From the NCBI GenBank assembly GCA_007570785.1, contig ML661902.1, forward strand, positions 1,473,044-1,537,043: DNA of 64,000 nt, written 5' to 3'. Shown piece after piece: positions 11,120 through 22,432 of the stretch (position 1 is the stretch's first letter; every line of letters begins with the position of its first letter). A program made the translations under genes and the position numbers. The DNA is from Antilocapra americana. Taxonomy: Eukaryota; Chordata; Mammalia; Artiodactyla; Antilocapridae. The notes under the pieces are model-generated. The model saw only the letters and a list, made by a program, of their open reading frames with translations. It was not told the DNA's origin and made no database searches.

Positions 11120-11983
11120 TAATATAAACAGAGCACATCATGAGAAATGCTGGGCTGAATGAAACACAAGCTGGAATCAAGACTGCTGGGAGAAATATCA
11201 ATAATCTCAGATATGCAGACGACACCACCCTTATGGCAGAAAGTGAAGAAGAACTAAAGAGCCTCTGGATGAAAGTGAAAGAGGAGAGAGGAGTTTTTCA
11301 AGTTGGCTTAAAGCTCAATATTCAGAAAACTAAGATCATGGCATCCGGTCCTATCACTTCATGGCAGATGGATGGGGAAACAGAGGCAGACTTTATTTTG
11401 GGGGGCTCCAAAATCACTGCAGATGGTGATTGCAGCCATGAAGTTAAAAGACACTTATTCCTTGGAAGGAAAGTTATGACCAAACTAGACAGCTCATTAA
11501 AAAGCAGAGACATTACTTTGCCAACAATGGTCCATTTAGTCAAGGCTATGGTTTTTCCAGTAGTCATGCATGGATATGAGAGTTGGACTACAAAGAAAGC
11601 TGAGCACCAAAGAATTGATGCTTTTGAACTGTGGTGTTGGAGAAGACTCTTGAGAGTCCCTTGGACTGCAAGGAGATACAACCAGTCCATCCTAAGGAGA
11701 TCAGTCCTGGGTGTTCATTGGAAGGACTGATGTTGAAGCTGAAACTCCAATATTTTGGCCACCTGAAGAGCTGACTCATTTGAAAAGACCCTAATGCTGG
11801 GAAAGATTGAGGGCAGGAGGAGAAGGGGACAACAGAGGATAAGATGGTTGGATGGCATTACCAACTCAATGGTCATGAGTTTGGGTAGGCTCTAGGAATT
11901 GGTGATGGAGAGAGAGGCCTGGCATGCTGCAGTTCAAGGGGTCGCAAGGAGTCAGACATGACTGAGTGACTGAACTGAACTGA
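11120..11983 (+). mobile_element. BovB LINE fragment with intact RT catalytic YADD
   Basis: Seen: a forward BovB piece starting shortly upstream of the RT active site and ending at the normal 3' tail. An open frame of 196 codons (11140-11730) reads through without a stop. It contains the catalytic box YADD at 11212-11223 (residues 25-28), followed by TTLMAESEEELKS and the thumb region. Known: the two Asp residues of YxDD bind the metal ions needed for polymerisation. Inferred: this is one of the better-kept RT remnants here, but the endonuclease and most of the palm are missing and the C-terminal part shifts frame after 11730. Confidence 0.94.
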
Positions 11984-12249
11984 AGAAGAGATTAGTTTCT
12001 AATTGCTATATACTGTTCTAATGTAGTATAGTTTCATGATATTGAAAAATCAGTAAAACATTCATCTTGTCTCAGTTCTTGCTATAAAAACATAAACGTT
12101 ATTTGCTTTCAGGCTGTGTTACACACAGTTTAGCTATGTTTTGAAAGAATACAGTATCTGTTACATATTATGATCTCTTGAGATATTCTTTAAGAGGAAC
12201 ATCATACCAATGTTTCTCTATAAGATTATTGAATTTCCATTGGCTCCAT
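11984..12249. other. Unannotated spacer
   Basis: No gene or named repeat recognised. Confidence 0.4.
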
Positions 12250-15200
12250 TTTTCCTTCCATAGCAGAGCTGCTGTATTAATCAGAATTGCTACATGCTGT
12301 ATTAGAGACTCCTTCAAATGACTTCTCTCACCTTAATATACTTACATTAGATGAAGCTGCCAGTGAGTTATTAGGACATATTCCCTGCTCTGTACATTGC
12401 AAACTAACACTGAATTGGCCACTTACAAAAACTGCATTAACTCTTTCAGGCCACCAGGGTGCCATTTAGGGCCCTCATGTAACATTTTCCTTAAACTAGG
12501 TCATCATGATGTCATTTAATCATTTTAGAGCACTGAAATAGATATTTATGAGATGGCCCCTAGTAGTCTGAAAGGATTAGTGTAGGTCTCCAAAGACTAT
12601 GACCTGCTCCAAAGCCAAATGAGATGAACTTCTCTTGGTGTGTCAGTGATTTTTTCCACTCCTAGCCATAATTCTCAGAGAGAATGTACAGCATTTAAAA
12701 ATGGAAAGGAAATCAGTTGAAATCCCAGTACCTAGTTCAATAAAATGTATTCACTGAAAAATCATTCTTTTCTGTTCATTCCATTCCTGTGTTCACTACA
12801 CAGCCCTAGCCTAGTTCAGGGCTTATTAGCCGGCTGTCTATTCTTACCAGATGATACTCACCTAAGAGAAATTGTCACTAATGGTAGAATCACAGAGCTG
12901 GAAGCTACCTTTTGAAACTATCTGGTTAAAAATGGAGTCCTCCAAGCAGAGCCCTTGTTAAATTATATTAAGAAATTATCCTTTTAAGGTTCTCCAAATT
13001 TTCTTTCGCTAATAGGATACTATTCTATATTGAGATAAAAATTCCCTTTCTGGTCTTATTGAACATGTAAGGATTTGGGGAAAATATCATGTAGCTTTTC
13101 TCTATAGAAATTTCTCTACTAAGTAAAAATCTTTTGACCTAGTCATGTAAAAATCTGTGGAATTGTCAGAATATAATATTTTTATAGCCCTTAGCACAAC
13201 CTACAGGAGATGTGTGGGAAACTGTTTATATTGTCACTTTTTGTGATACCCTAATGAAGTGAATGTTCTAGAAATTGGAAGAAAAAAATACATGAAAGAA
13301 AATGTTTCACTGCATTAGAATAAAATTAGCCTTCAAATTTTTTTCCAAATTCCCATTTCCATATCTATTATCTGGCTATTTTTTACTGGTTCAAATTCCC
13401 AGATATGTATTTATTTATGGGTTCTGTGCAGAACTTTTATCTAATGCAAGGAATGAAATTATACCTTGTGATGTCATGTTGCTGTATTTAACAGATATTT
13501 CAAATTGTAGTCATTCTCACATCACTGCTCAGAATTTCCATGAATCAGAAGCAAGATAATGGAACTGGAAGAAAAACACTACTTTAGAATAGAAAAGGCA
13601 AGATTTTCCACATTTTATGGGTGAAAAATCAGGTTTAATTTGATTTTTGTTCACAATTTTCCAGATCATTTTCTTATTAGACTTACATCTATAAAAACAC
13701 ATTACTTACTGTTACATTTCCCATCTTCATCTGCAAGTAGGAGAGTGTCCTTTAGGCTTAAAGCTTCATTCAAAATGCCATGCTAACTATAAAAACGGGT
13801 TTGTTTGCACTTATATACTTAGCTCCCTATTCCGGCCATTGTGTGTTTTACACATCGCATACCCGAGATCTATATTCTGAGTGCTCAAGGCAGTCTTATG
13901 TGGGTTTGTCTCTAAGCCAGATTTATCTTCGTATTTCCCATTATAGCCTGAAAAAACCGTATTAAGGAAGCCTTTCTTTTTAGTCCCCGCTTGTGATTGC
14001 TAACATATCAAATTTATTCCTTCGTAATCCAGATCATTTTCCAGCAGCTTTGAGGGCTGCATGTAGTAGTTTGTCAGAGAGCTCACAGTAACCTTACACT
14101 GACAGACCAAAAAGCCCTTCGACTGTCACTTTATGTCATTAACAATTTTCTAAAGCCATTACAGATGGGATGGACTGATTAGAACTGAGGAGGGAGGATC
14201 TTTTTCCCAGCCAGAAATATCCCTTGAGACTTTCACGCCGTGTGAAGTTTCTAGTGATTAATGGGAGAAAAATAAGGCCGCCTGCCCCACAGTTGCCAAA
14301 GACTTTATTTGGGCAAGAGCTTATTTATATTTGGTGAGCTCTCTGGATAACTAAACATTAACACGCTAACTTAAAATACAGAGAGGGCAATGGATTTCAA
14401 ATGATAGAATACATGTCAGCTTTAGGTCCTGAGGTTGGATTTTCTGTCCTTGTTTGAGGATAGCTATTATAATTTAACGTCAGCGCTCTTCTAAGATGAA
14501 AGTGTTTATCTTCCCCTGGCCTTTTTCCCTCCTCTTCTGCTGTTTTATTTCTGTAAATGAAAGCTACAGCTGGAATATTGTTTTACTGCAAATCTCACAC
14601 CAGCACTGTCAGTTGTGATGTGACACCAGAGATTCTTATCTGTAGGTTGGGTTGGAATTATTAAACATTCTCACACTGTGCAAAGTGTTGGAGATGAACA
14701 GCAGTGCAGTGAGGTGCATCCAACACTTCTGTCTTTCCCACCTGATCCTTGAAATATGACTCCTTTAAAGGGCTAATGTTCACTTTCTATAGCTTTATAT
14801 AGAGAAGTGACAGTACTCAAGAAGTAACATGAACTGAAAATTATAGCAACTTCCCATCCTTTGGTCTTAATGCATGCTTTCAAAAGCAGTCTTAATGGTA
14901 GACCTCATTTGAAAAGAAAACCTTTAGCCATTTGTGATCAAGCACAATGAGATTTTTATGAAGAAAAATTGCTTGCAGCCTAAATATTAGAAAATATTTA
15001 CATTGACTTTTCACTTCTTTTTTCAAATAACCTTTCCTATGGCTGTGATACCACAGCAAAGCATTTTATCAAGTTAAAGTGAGAACTGAGCCCCATGCTT
15101 TTTTCTTATGAAAATTATTATTAAAACTGTGAAAACAGAAGTGCTCTTATGTTTTTACATGTACACACCATAATTATATTTTATTTTCCATCTTGGTAAT

Positions 15201-15640
15201 TCTTAACAAGATACGAAGTTTTCATCTTCAAAGCAGTCCATAAATGTTAATCACTGTGACACTTTAGGAAGGCTGGAAAGATTGCCTATAGCTTAAAGAT
15301 AAGGAGACAGAAGGGAGATGAAGTGATTTGTTCAGGAGCACTCATTTGGCTGTGACACTCAAGGGTTCCTGGATTCCCAGCCTGGAGAGAACATTAAATC
15401 CATTTCTCAGAGCCTTGACTTCAAATAGACATTATGGCTCCTGGGTCACTTAAATGAAACACTCTGCTTCAGTTACACTTACACTTTCTAGAGAGACATT
15501 TCCAAAAGTTGTATAGGACAAAGCAGAGCTGTGATGATACTAGGGCTATAAAAATTGTCCCAGAAAGTCTGAAATATATGTCTTATGTTCTTTTTTTGTT
15601 TGTTTATTTGCAGTAGAAATGACTAGCTAAAGTGCCCTAT
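12250..15640. other. Repeat-poor island, candidate conserved non-coding DNA
   Basis: Seen: 3.4 kb without any BovB, Bov-tA, CHR or young L1, the longest such stretch with balanced base composition in the window. The segment 13960-14760 mixes CpG-bearing and homeodomain-type ATTA motifs and has little simple sequence. It contains no convincing ORF (the longest, 13302-13559, has no domain features) and no clear exon. Inferred: selective exclusion of insertions would suit an enhancer or other conserved element, but repeat absence alone is weak evidence. Possible old repeats at about 12885-12960 and 15235-15420 lie within it. Confidence 0.4.
15235..15420 (-). repeat. Possible MIR, reverse
   Basis: AAAGATAAGGAGACAGAAGG, then GAAGTGATTTGTTCAGGAGC, resembles a reversed and strongly diverged MIR core. 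Weak. Confidence 0.35.
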
Positions 15641-15657
15641 TAAATAGGACTCTGGGG

Positions 15658-15870
15658 TTGTTGTTGTTGAATAGCTAAGTTGTGTCTGACACTTTAGGGA
15701 TCCCATGGACTGTAGCCTGCTGGACTTCTCTGTCCACGGTTTTCTCCAGGCAAGGATAGTGGAGTGGGTTGTCATTTCCTTCTCCAGGGGATCTTCCCAA
15801 CCCATGGACTGTATCTGCATCTCCTGCATTGGCAGGCAGGTTCTTTACCACTGAGCCACCTGGGAAGCCC
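15658..15870 (-). mobile_element. Bov-tA SINE, reverse
   Basis: Seen: a (GTT)4 run at the left edge, then AGCTAAGTTGTGTCTGACAC, the body complement TCCAGGCAAGGATAGTGGAG and the tRNA-like head GAGCCACCTGGGAAGCCC at the right. The GTT run corresponds to the AAC-rich 3' tail of the SINE. No convincing target duplication. Confidence 0.92.
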
Positions 15871-15934
15871 CACTCAATAGTTATAAGGCCCCTAAAAGCA
15901 ACTAAATTAGTGTGATTGCAAGTGATCAAAACTA

Positions 15935-16102
15935 TGGTTCCAGATAAAATACAAGCTATCCAGTTACACTTGAATATTACATAAACACTGAATAAACTTT
16001 TAGTGGAAGTATATCCCAGATAATGCAATATTTTTACTATATGATAGTCCAACTATATGATGTAACTGGGCATCCTGTATTTTTATTTGCTAAATTGGCG
16101 AC
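15935..16102. mobile_element. Palindromic non-autonomous DNA transposon remnant
   Basis: Seen: the left arm (CCAGATAAAATACAAGCTAT, CCAGTTAC) and the right arm (GTAACTGGGCATCCTGTATT, then TTTATTTGC) are near reverse complements around a short centre. A long inverted repeat of this kind is typical of old DNA-transposon MITEs. I do not name the family. The arms now differ at many positions, as expected for age. Confidence 0.6.
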
Positions 16103-17859
16103 CCTAATCAAAACTCAGTTTAAACATGCTTAGGCATGTAGGAGAATTACTGACTCAGAAAATCTAAGAAAGTTTACACATTTTAAAGGGGAAAAAAGGT
16201 CAAAGATGCAGCCAGGCTAAGGATAAACTAGAAGTGACAACATGAACATTTTCAGTGTTTCTCTCTATTGTGCATCAGGTGTTGGCTGCAGAGTCACTGA
16301 AGACTTGCATTAGTGAGAAAAAGCTGGCCTTCGCTGAGTTTTACATTTGGAAAATGTGTCAGTTGGGAGAGAGTGGTCTAATGGTCTCCCTGCTTCCAGA
16401 TTCTGAAATACAAGAGAACAAAACCACTGGGTCTAGATCTTTTCTGGTGCCAACCTCTGGAGTAGTCAATTACAATCATTGCATAGGTCACTACATATAC
16501 AAATATGACACCTTTCACAGAAACTATTTAAGTAGAGTAAGACAAAGAAGCAGAGAAAAAGGAATAATCTCTAAAAGAATGAGCATGCTGCTCATTTTGG
16601 CAGGAGCAAACAGTAAGGAAAAAACACAAATATACATTCCAAGTCAAATCAGTTCATAAAAATTGGGGCTTTTATTAAAAGGATGCAATGTTATCTTTAA
16701 AGAACACATGGGAGGAAGGCTATCAAGGCATTCTAGAAGACCTAGACTATCAACAAGAAGGTCATTAGGACACACTCTCTTTATCTCCTGTTTCTCTCTT
16801 TTTTCCTTTCTATTTTATTGTTGAATCTCTGCAGACCATCTGAGGATGTCTGATCCAAGTAGTCACAGATACACAGCAGTGCAGAGAACACAGATGCTGG
16901 AGGAACATGTCATAGATAGCAAGGTGAGGAACAGGGGGACATTTGAGAAAGTTTAAGGAGTGGAGTATAATTTTCTGAGAAAGGATATCTATTACATTCT
17001 TATATTTTAAAACAAAGTGTTACTACTCATTTTATATCTAGGCCCCAGGGGAAAGTATATATTTTCATCTCCTATCATTTCCTTTCCTAAATTAACTGTA
17101 CCCTTGGGATAACCATTCTCAGGGAAAACATGTAACTTAGTCATATTGATCCCTAGATCACTACAGAATCTAGTCTGAGTGGTCACCTTCTATGAATTCC
17201 ATAAACAGGGATTCCCTACACTTACCAATAAAATAGCTATTTCTTTTACACTAATTGCCTAAAGGTTTTATCCTAAAAAGCACAGTCTAACTAAGATGCA
17301 TTTGTCATGTACACTTAGAGAATATGATGACTTTGTAGCATGAACAGCTTGTCTCTTTGACTTAATACTGACAAACATTCAATTTGAAATTTGAAGAGGT
17401 AATGGTGGTAGTTACAAGGAAATGAAAAGCTTCAAAGCTTCACATTTTCTTGGCATGACCTCTACAACAGCATCTGTTCTTGTCTTTTTTTTTTTTAATT
17501 CTTGAGTAATACTAGGAAGTTGCTAGACCAGATGAACTTCCTATGACCTATTTAGTAGACCCAAACAATTAGCAAATGGTTATTCAATCACTCCTAAGAG
17601 TGGATTTATGCTAGACAAGTAGACTATCATGGCCTTTTGATTTATATAACATTCCATGTACACTTTTTCTTACATTGCTTGGCACACAGTCAGAGGCGAC
17701 GTGGGCTGAATGATAGCTTTGCATAGGATATAGGGATGACATGCGATTATTTTGCATTGTCTCCAATTCCATTCACTAGACAGTCTTCACCTCTGGACTT
17801 AGAAGGGCTGACCCTGCGGACTACATTTTCCTGATTGTTAAGAATTGTCAATAGCAATG
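16103..17859. other. Unannotated spacer
   Basis: A 134-codon forward frame (16255-16659) is the longest here. It has no signal peptide, domain or repeat that I can recognise and no upstream promoter context, so I treat it as chance. A T12 run lies near 17487. Otherwise nothing recognised. Confidence 0.45.
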
Positions 17860-20005
17860 TTTGTTGTTTTTGTTAAATCACTCAGTCGTGTCCTACTCTT
17901 TGCGACCCCATGGACTGCAGCACACCATGTTCCCTGTCCTTCACTATCTCTTGGAGTTTGCTCAAACTCATGTCTTTTGAGCCCATGACGCCATCCAACT
18001 ATCTCATCCTCTGTCACCCTCTTCTCCCACCCTCAAAATCTTTTTGAGCATCAGAGTATTTTCTAATGAGTCAGCTCATCACATCAGGTGGCCAAGTACT
18101 GGAGCCTCAGGTTTAGCAACAGTCCTTCCAATGAATATTCAGGGTTGATTTCCTTTAGGATTGACTGGTTTGATCTCCTTGCAGTCTAAGGGACTCTCAA
18201 GAGTCTTCTGCAGCACCACAGTTAGATGCATCAATTATTCAGTGCTCAGGCTGCTTTATAGTCCAATTCTCACATCCAAACATGGCTACTGGAAAAACCA
18301 TAACTTAAACTAGATAGACTTTTGCTGGCAATGTGATGTCTCTGCTTTTTAATATGTTCTCTAGGTTTGTCATTTCTTCCAGTACTCTTGCCTGGAAAAT
18401 TCCATGGACAGAAGAGCCTGGTAGGCTATAGTCCATGGGGTCACAAAGAGTCAGACACGACTAAGCAACTTCACTTCACTTCTTCCAAGGAGAAAGCATC
18501 TTTTAATTTCATGGCTGCAGTCAGCATCCCCAGTAATTTTAGAGCCAAGAAAATAAAGTCTGTCACTGTTTCTATTTTTTTCCAATTTATTTACCATGAA
18601 ATGATGGGGTCAGATGCTATGATCTTAGTTTTTTGAATGTTGAGTTTTAAGCCAGGTTTTTTACTCTCCGCTTTCATCTTCATCAAGAGGTTCTTTAGTT
18701 CCTCTTCGCTTTCTTCCATTAGAATGGTGTCATCTACATATCTGAAGTTACTGATATTTCTCTTGGCAATTATGATTCCAAGTTGAGCTTCATCCAGCCT
18801 GGCATTTCACATGATGTACTTGTAGAAGTTAAACAAGCAGATTGACAATATACAGCCTTGACATAATCCTTTCCCAATTTTGAACCAGTCCGTTGCTCCA
18901 TGTCTGGTTCTAACTGCTGCTTCTTGACCTGCATAGAGGTTTCTCAAGAGGCAGGTAAGGTGGTCTGGTATTCCTACCTCTTCAAGAATTTTTCAGTTTG
19001 TTGTGATCCACACAGTCAAAAGCTTTAGCATGGTCAATGAAGCAGAAGTAGATGTTTTTCTGGAATTCTGTTGCTTTTTTATGATCCAACAGATGTTAGC
19101 AATTTGATCTCTGGTTCCTCTGCCTTTTCTAAATCCAATTTGTACATCTGAGGTTCTTGGTTTATGAAATGCTGAAATCTAGCTTGAAGTATTTTGGGCT
19201 TTAACTTGCTACCATGTGAAATGAGTGCAATTGTGTGGTAGTTCGAACATTCTTTGTCATTGACAGTCTTTGAGACTGGAAGGAAAACTGATCTTTTCCA
19301 TTCCTGTGGCCACAGCTGAATTTTCCAAATTTGCTGGCATACTGAGTACAGCACTTTAACAGCATCATTTTTTAGGATTTGATATAGACTCAGCTGGAAT
19401 TCCATCACTTCCACTAGCTTTGTTCATAGTAATGCTTCCTAAGGCTCACTTGACTTCACAATCCAGGATTTCTGGCTCTAGTGAGTGATCACACTTTTGT
19501 GGTTATCTGGGTCATTATGACCTTTTTTGTATAGCTCTTCTGTGTGTTCTTGCCACCTCTTCTCAATATATTCTATTAGGTCCATATCATTGATTTTTTT
19601 TTTAGGACACTACCATTTCTGTCCTTTCTTGTGCTCATCTTTGCATGAAATGTTCCCTTGGTATCTCTGATTTTCTTGAAGAAATCTCTAGTCTTTCCCA
19701 TTCTATTGTTTTCCTCTATTTCTTTATGCTGTTCATCTAGAAAGGATTTCTTATCTCTACTTGCTATTCTTTGGAACCCAGCATTCAGCTAGATATATCT
19801 TTACTTTTTTCCCTGGCCTTTCCCTTCTCTTCTTTTCTCAGCTATTTGTTAGGCCTCAGACAAACATTTTGCCTCTTTTCATTTCTTTTTCTTGGGGATA
19901 GTTGTGATCACTGCCTCTTGTACAATGTTACGAATCTCCACCCATAGTTCTTCAGGCATTCTGTCTATTAGATCTAATCCCTTGAATCTATTTGTCAGAA
20001 ACGGT
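17860..20005 (-). mobile_element. BovB LINE, reverse, 2.1 kb, with nested SINE
   Basis: Seen: the complement of the BovB 3' tail begins at about 17875 (CACTCAGTCGTGTCCTACTC). The match continues through the RT region to the part encoding the linker between endonuclease and RT (about 19860-20005). The surviving reverse frame 19079-19414 encodes the segment with LYSVCQQIWKIQ and NDKECSNYHTIALISHGSK. A SINE fragment interrupts it at 18381-18479. Inferred: 5'-truncated and dead by multiple stops, frameshifts and the insertion. Confidence 0.94.
18381..18479 (+). mobile_element. Bov-A SINE fragment nested in BovB
   Basis: Seen: AGTACTCTTGCCTGGAAAAT through GTCACAAAGAGTCAGACACG and a TTCACTTCACT tail sits inside a reverse BovB. 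TTCTTCC lies on both sides (18374-18380 and 18480-18486), and the BovB sequence resumes directly afterwards. The tRNA-like half is absent. Inferred: a 5'-truncated insertion younger than the host BovB. Confidence 0.88.
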
Positions 20006-20029
20006 AGGTGATTATTATGAGTGGGGTTA

Positions 20030-20404
20030 TTCTTTCAGAGATGTATACAAGATTGATAAAAATGGAAGATGGAATCCTGAGGTATACTGTGCATAAGGCA
20101 TATATAATGATGATGACAAGCCCATAAAAGAGACTGAGGTTTAGTCTTTAAGCGACAAAAATTGGTTTAGTCTTTAAGTGACAAAAATCTAAGCAAAAAT
20201 GGCATTTGAGAGTCATAGAAGTGATAGAAAAGGGAAATATCAAGTAGAGATGGACCAAAAGCATCAAATTATATAAAGGGGATCCTGGAATGCATATCCT
20301 GAATTAGGTTAGAAGTTAACAGTGCCATTACAGAGGGCCGTTTCAGTGAAGTGGTGGGGAAAGAAACCAGAACACAGGAAGTCAAAGAATCCACAAAGGC
20401 AAAG
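20030..20404. repeat. Possible ancient repeat with 26-bp tandem duplication
   Basis: Seen: GCCGTTTCAGTGAAGTGGTG and AAAGAGACTGAGG in a purine-rich setting like 1800-2250 and 39235-39500. A 26-bp unit starting GGTTTAGTCTTTAAG is duplicated in tandem at 20138-20163 and 20164-20189; the copies differ by C/T at one CpG. Family assignment uncertain. Confidence 0.35.
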
Positions 20405-20932
20405 ATTTTAGTGTAGTCAATAAAGCAGAAGTAGATATTTTTCTAGAATTCCCTTGCTTTTCCTATGATCCAGTAGATGTTGGAAATTTGATCTCTGGTT
20501 CCTCTGCCTTTTCTAAATCCAGTTTAATCATCTAAGCATTCTTGGTTCATATATGGTTGAAGTCTAGCTTGAAGGATTTTGAGTATTACCTTGCATGTGA
20601 AATAAGCACAACTATAAAGTAGTTTGAACATTCTTTGGCATTGTCGTTCTTTGGGATTAGAAAGAAAACTGACCTTTTACAGTCTTGTGGCCATTGATGT
20701 TTTCCAAATTTGCTGGCATATTGCATGCAACACTTTAACAGCAAAACAGTTTAGAATTTTAAATCATTCAGCTCTAATTACAGCACACACACTAGCTTTC
20801 TTTGTTGTAATGCTTCCTAAGGCCCACTTCACTTCACACTCCGAGGCATCTGGCTCTAGTTAAGTGACCACGCCACTGTGATTTTCTGGGTCACTAAAAC
20901 CTTTTTTTTGCATAGTTCTTCTGTGTAATCCC
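20405..20932 (-). mobile_element. BovB LINE fragment, reverse
   Basis: Seen: AGTCAATAAAGCAGAAGTAG through CATAGTTCTTCTGTGTAA repeats, with many differences, the same part of BovB that the previous copy carries at about 19020-19540. It is therefore a separate insertion and not a continuation. It covers only the RT N-terminal and central part and lacks both element ends. Confidence 0.9.
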
Positions 20933-21045
20933 CTTGAATCACCCCCAAACCACTCCCAATCCTACCTCCCTGATCTGTGGAAAAAGTGTCTTCTATGAAA
21001 CCAGTCCCTGGTGTCCAAAAGATTGGGGCCTATTGCTTTAAACCC
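20933..21045 (-). mobile_element. hAT-type DNA transposon end (remnant)
   Basis: Seen: CTGTGGAAAAAGTGTCTTCT, ACCAGTCCCTGGTGTCCAAA and AGATTGGGGCC. In complement this reads like the terminus of an old mammalian hAT transposon family with a GGTCCCTGGTGCC-type end. Family name not certain. The other end is not present. Confidence 0.5.
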
Positions 21046-21099
21046 CTTCCCTGTAAAAACCTTTTGGCATCAAGTCCCATAGCGCACCGCTCCCATAGT

Positions 21100-21811
21100 G
21101 GGTGGCATGGGGTAAGCTCTTAGTGAGTGTCCACTGTTGGGTCTCAGAGATTAGAACCTTATCCTCCTTTGTACACCAGCCTGTACTTGCTTTTCATCGC
21201 CCCATTTTTCAGCATTTTCTTGTTCCTGTGGGGAATACTGGGGAATGCCAGGGAGCTCAGAAGAGAGCAATCAATAGAGCCATAACTTGTTCAGGTTTCT
21301 GCAGCCCAGCTCCCTGTTTTGCAGTTTGATCAGCTTCGATGTCACCTCGGCTCACAGAACACCCATTCCTCGGATGCCGCCTCCAGTGACTACTGCTACC
21401 TGGACCTGGAGCCGTGCTGCTTCTCAAAGAATCAGAATCAAATCTTTATGTTTTCTGGGGGGATTTCTAGCAATTAACATTCCTCTTTCTTTCCAAATGG
21501 CAGCAACAGTATGTGGAACCCACATTTAGAGTCAGTGAAAATATTTAATTTGTTATCCTTCCCTAATTGCAGAGCTCTCACTAATGCAGTTAGTTCAGCC
21601 TTCTGGGCTGATGTCTGGGGTGACAGGGCCTTGGTTTCTATGACTTCATGTAGACTAACTATGGCATACCCTGACTTTCAGGTTCCCATTCCTACAAAAC
21701 TGCTCCCATGAGTAAACCTGTGTTTACTGATGGTGTTGGGGGTTTCCATTAGGAGGGCCTGATATCTTGTTAAGCTTCCTCCAATCAACCAATGATGCCC
21801 TTTGACTTCAC
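21100..21811 (-). pseudogene. Endogenous retrovirus pol remnant (RNase H to integrase N-terminus)
   Basis: Seen on the reverse strand, running from 21811 down: a GSSF box, then SAQKAELTAL and FTDSKCGF in the 21550-21700 stretch. These are typical of the RNase H domain of gammaretrovirus-like pol. Near 21290-21330 a shifted frame carries a RGD-EADQTAK segment like the end of RNase H, and 21200-21260 a PQYSPQEQE segment like the start of integrase. Known: pol orders protease, RT, RNase H, integrase. Inferred: a class I endogenous retrovirus fragment, broken by stops and at least one frame change, with the first catalytic Asp position of the GSS box replaced by His. No gag or env recognised next to it. 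Confidence 0.65.
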
Positions 21812-22428
21812 TGGCTGTTGGTGGGGCCAGATTTGGGGGAGAAAATGGCAGCCTCCAGCAGGGCTCAAGCCAATGAGTCCTCCCAGCAACTACTCCTGTC
21901 TCCAAAGGTCTTTGTCCCCACAGTGAGCCACAGCCATCTCCTGCCTCTGCAGGAGACCCTCCAATACTAGCAGGTAGGTCTGGCCCAGTCTCATAAAAGC
22001 CCTGCTTTATTCCTGGGTCCTAGCATATACCAGATCAGTGTGTGTCCTCTCAGAATGGAGTTGTTTCCCCCTGTCCTGTGGAATTCTTGCAATCAGGTCT
22101 TGCTGGCTTTGAAAACCATATTCTCTGGGAGCTCCTCCTCCCAGTGCTAGACCCTCAGGCTGGGAAGCCTGACTTGGAACTCAGAACTTTCACGCCTGTT
22201 GAGAACTTTTGTGATCTAATTTTCAGTTGTGGGTATGAGATTTCATTTTAAATCAGTTGCGCCCCTCCAGCCGTCTCGCTGTGGCTCTCTCTTTGTCTTT
22301 GGATGCAGGGTATCCTTTTGGTTGGTTCCGGGTTTTTTAAATCAATGGCTGCCCAGCAATCAGTTGTGACTTTGGTGTTTCATAAGAAGAGGTGAGCTCA
22401 CATCCTTCTACTCTGCCATCTTGTCTCG
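21812..22428 (-). mobile_element. Old L1 5' UTR, reverse
   Basis: Seen: in complement the segment starts at 22428 with a CAAGATGGCAGAGTAGAAGG-type leader. It continues through GCCACAGCGAGACGGCTGGA, GAGACTGGGCCAGACCTACC and GGAGGGTCTCCTGCAGAGGC, which is the 5' UTR of an L1MA-age family. Known: L1 5' UTRs hold the internal RNA polymerase II promoter. Odd: this copy keeps the 5' end and loses everything downstream, the reverse of normal L1 truncation, and abuts a retroviral fragment at 21811/21812. Confidence 0.7.
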
Positions 22429-22432
22429 GTCC

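Noticed and set aside
12885..12960. AATCACAGAGCTGGAAGCTA-type segment that may be an old repeat or conserved exon
   Set aside because: Resembles a generic ancient repeat phrase, but too short and diverged to assign. No coding frame.
16255..16659. 134-codon open frame, the longest outside recognised repeats apart from 35496-35987
   Set aside because: No domain, signal peptide or sequence pattern typical of coding DNA, and no splice or promoter context. Such lengths are expected by chance in 64 kb of this composition.
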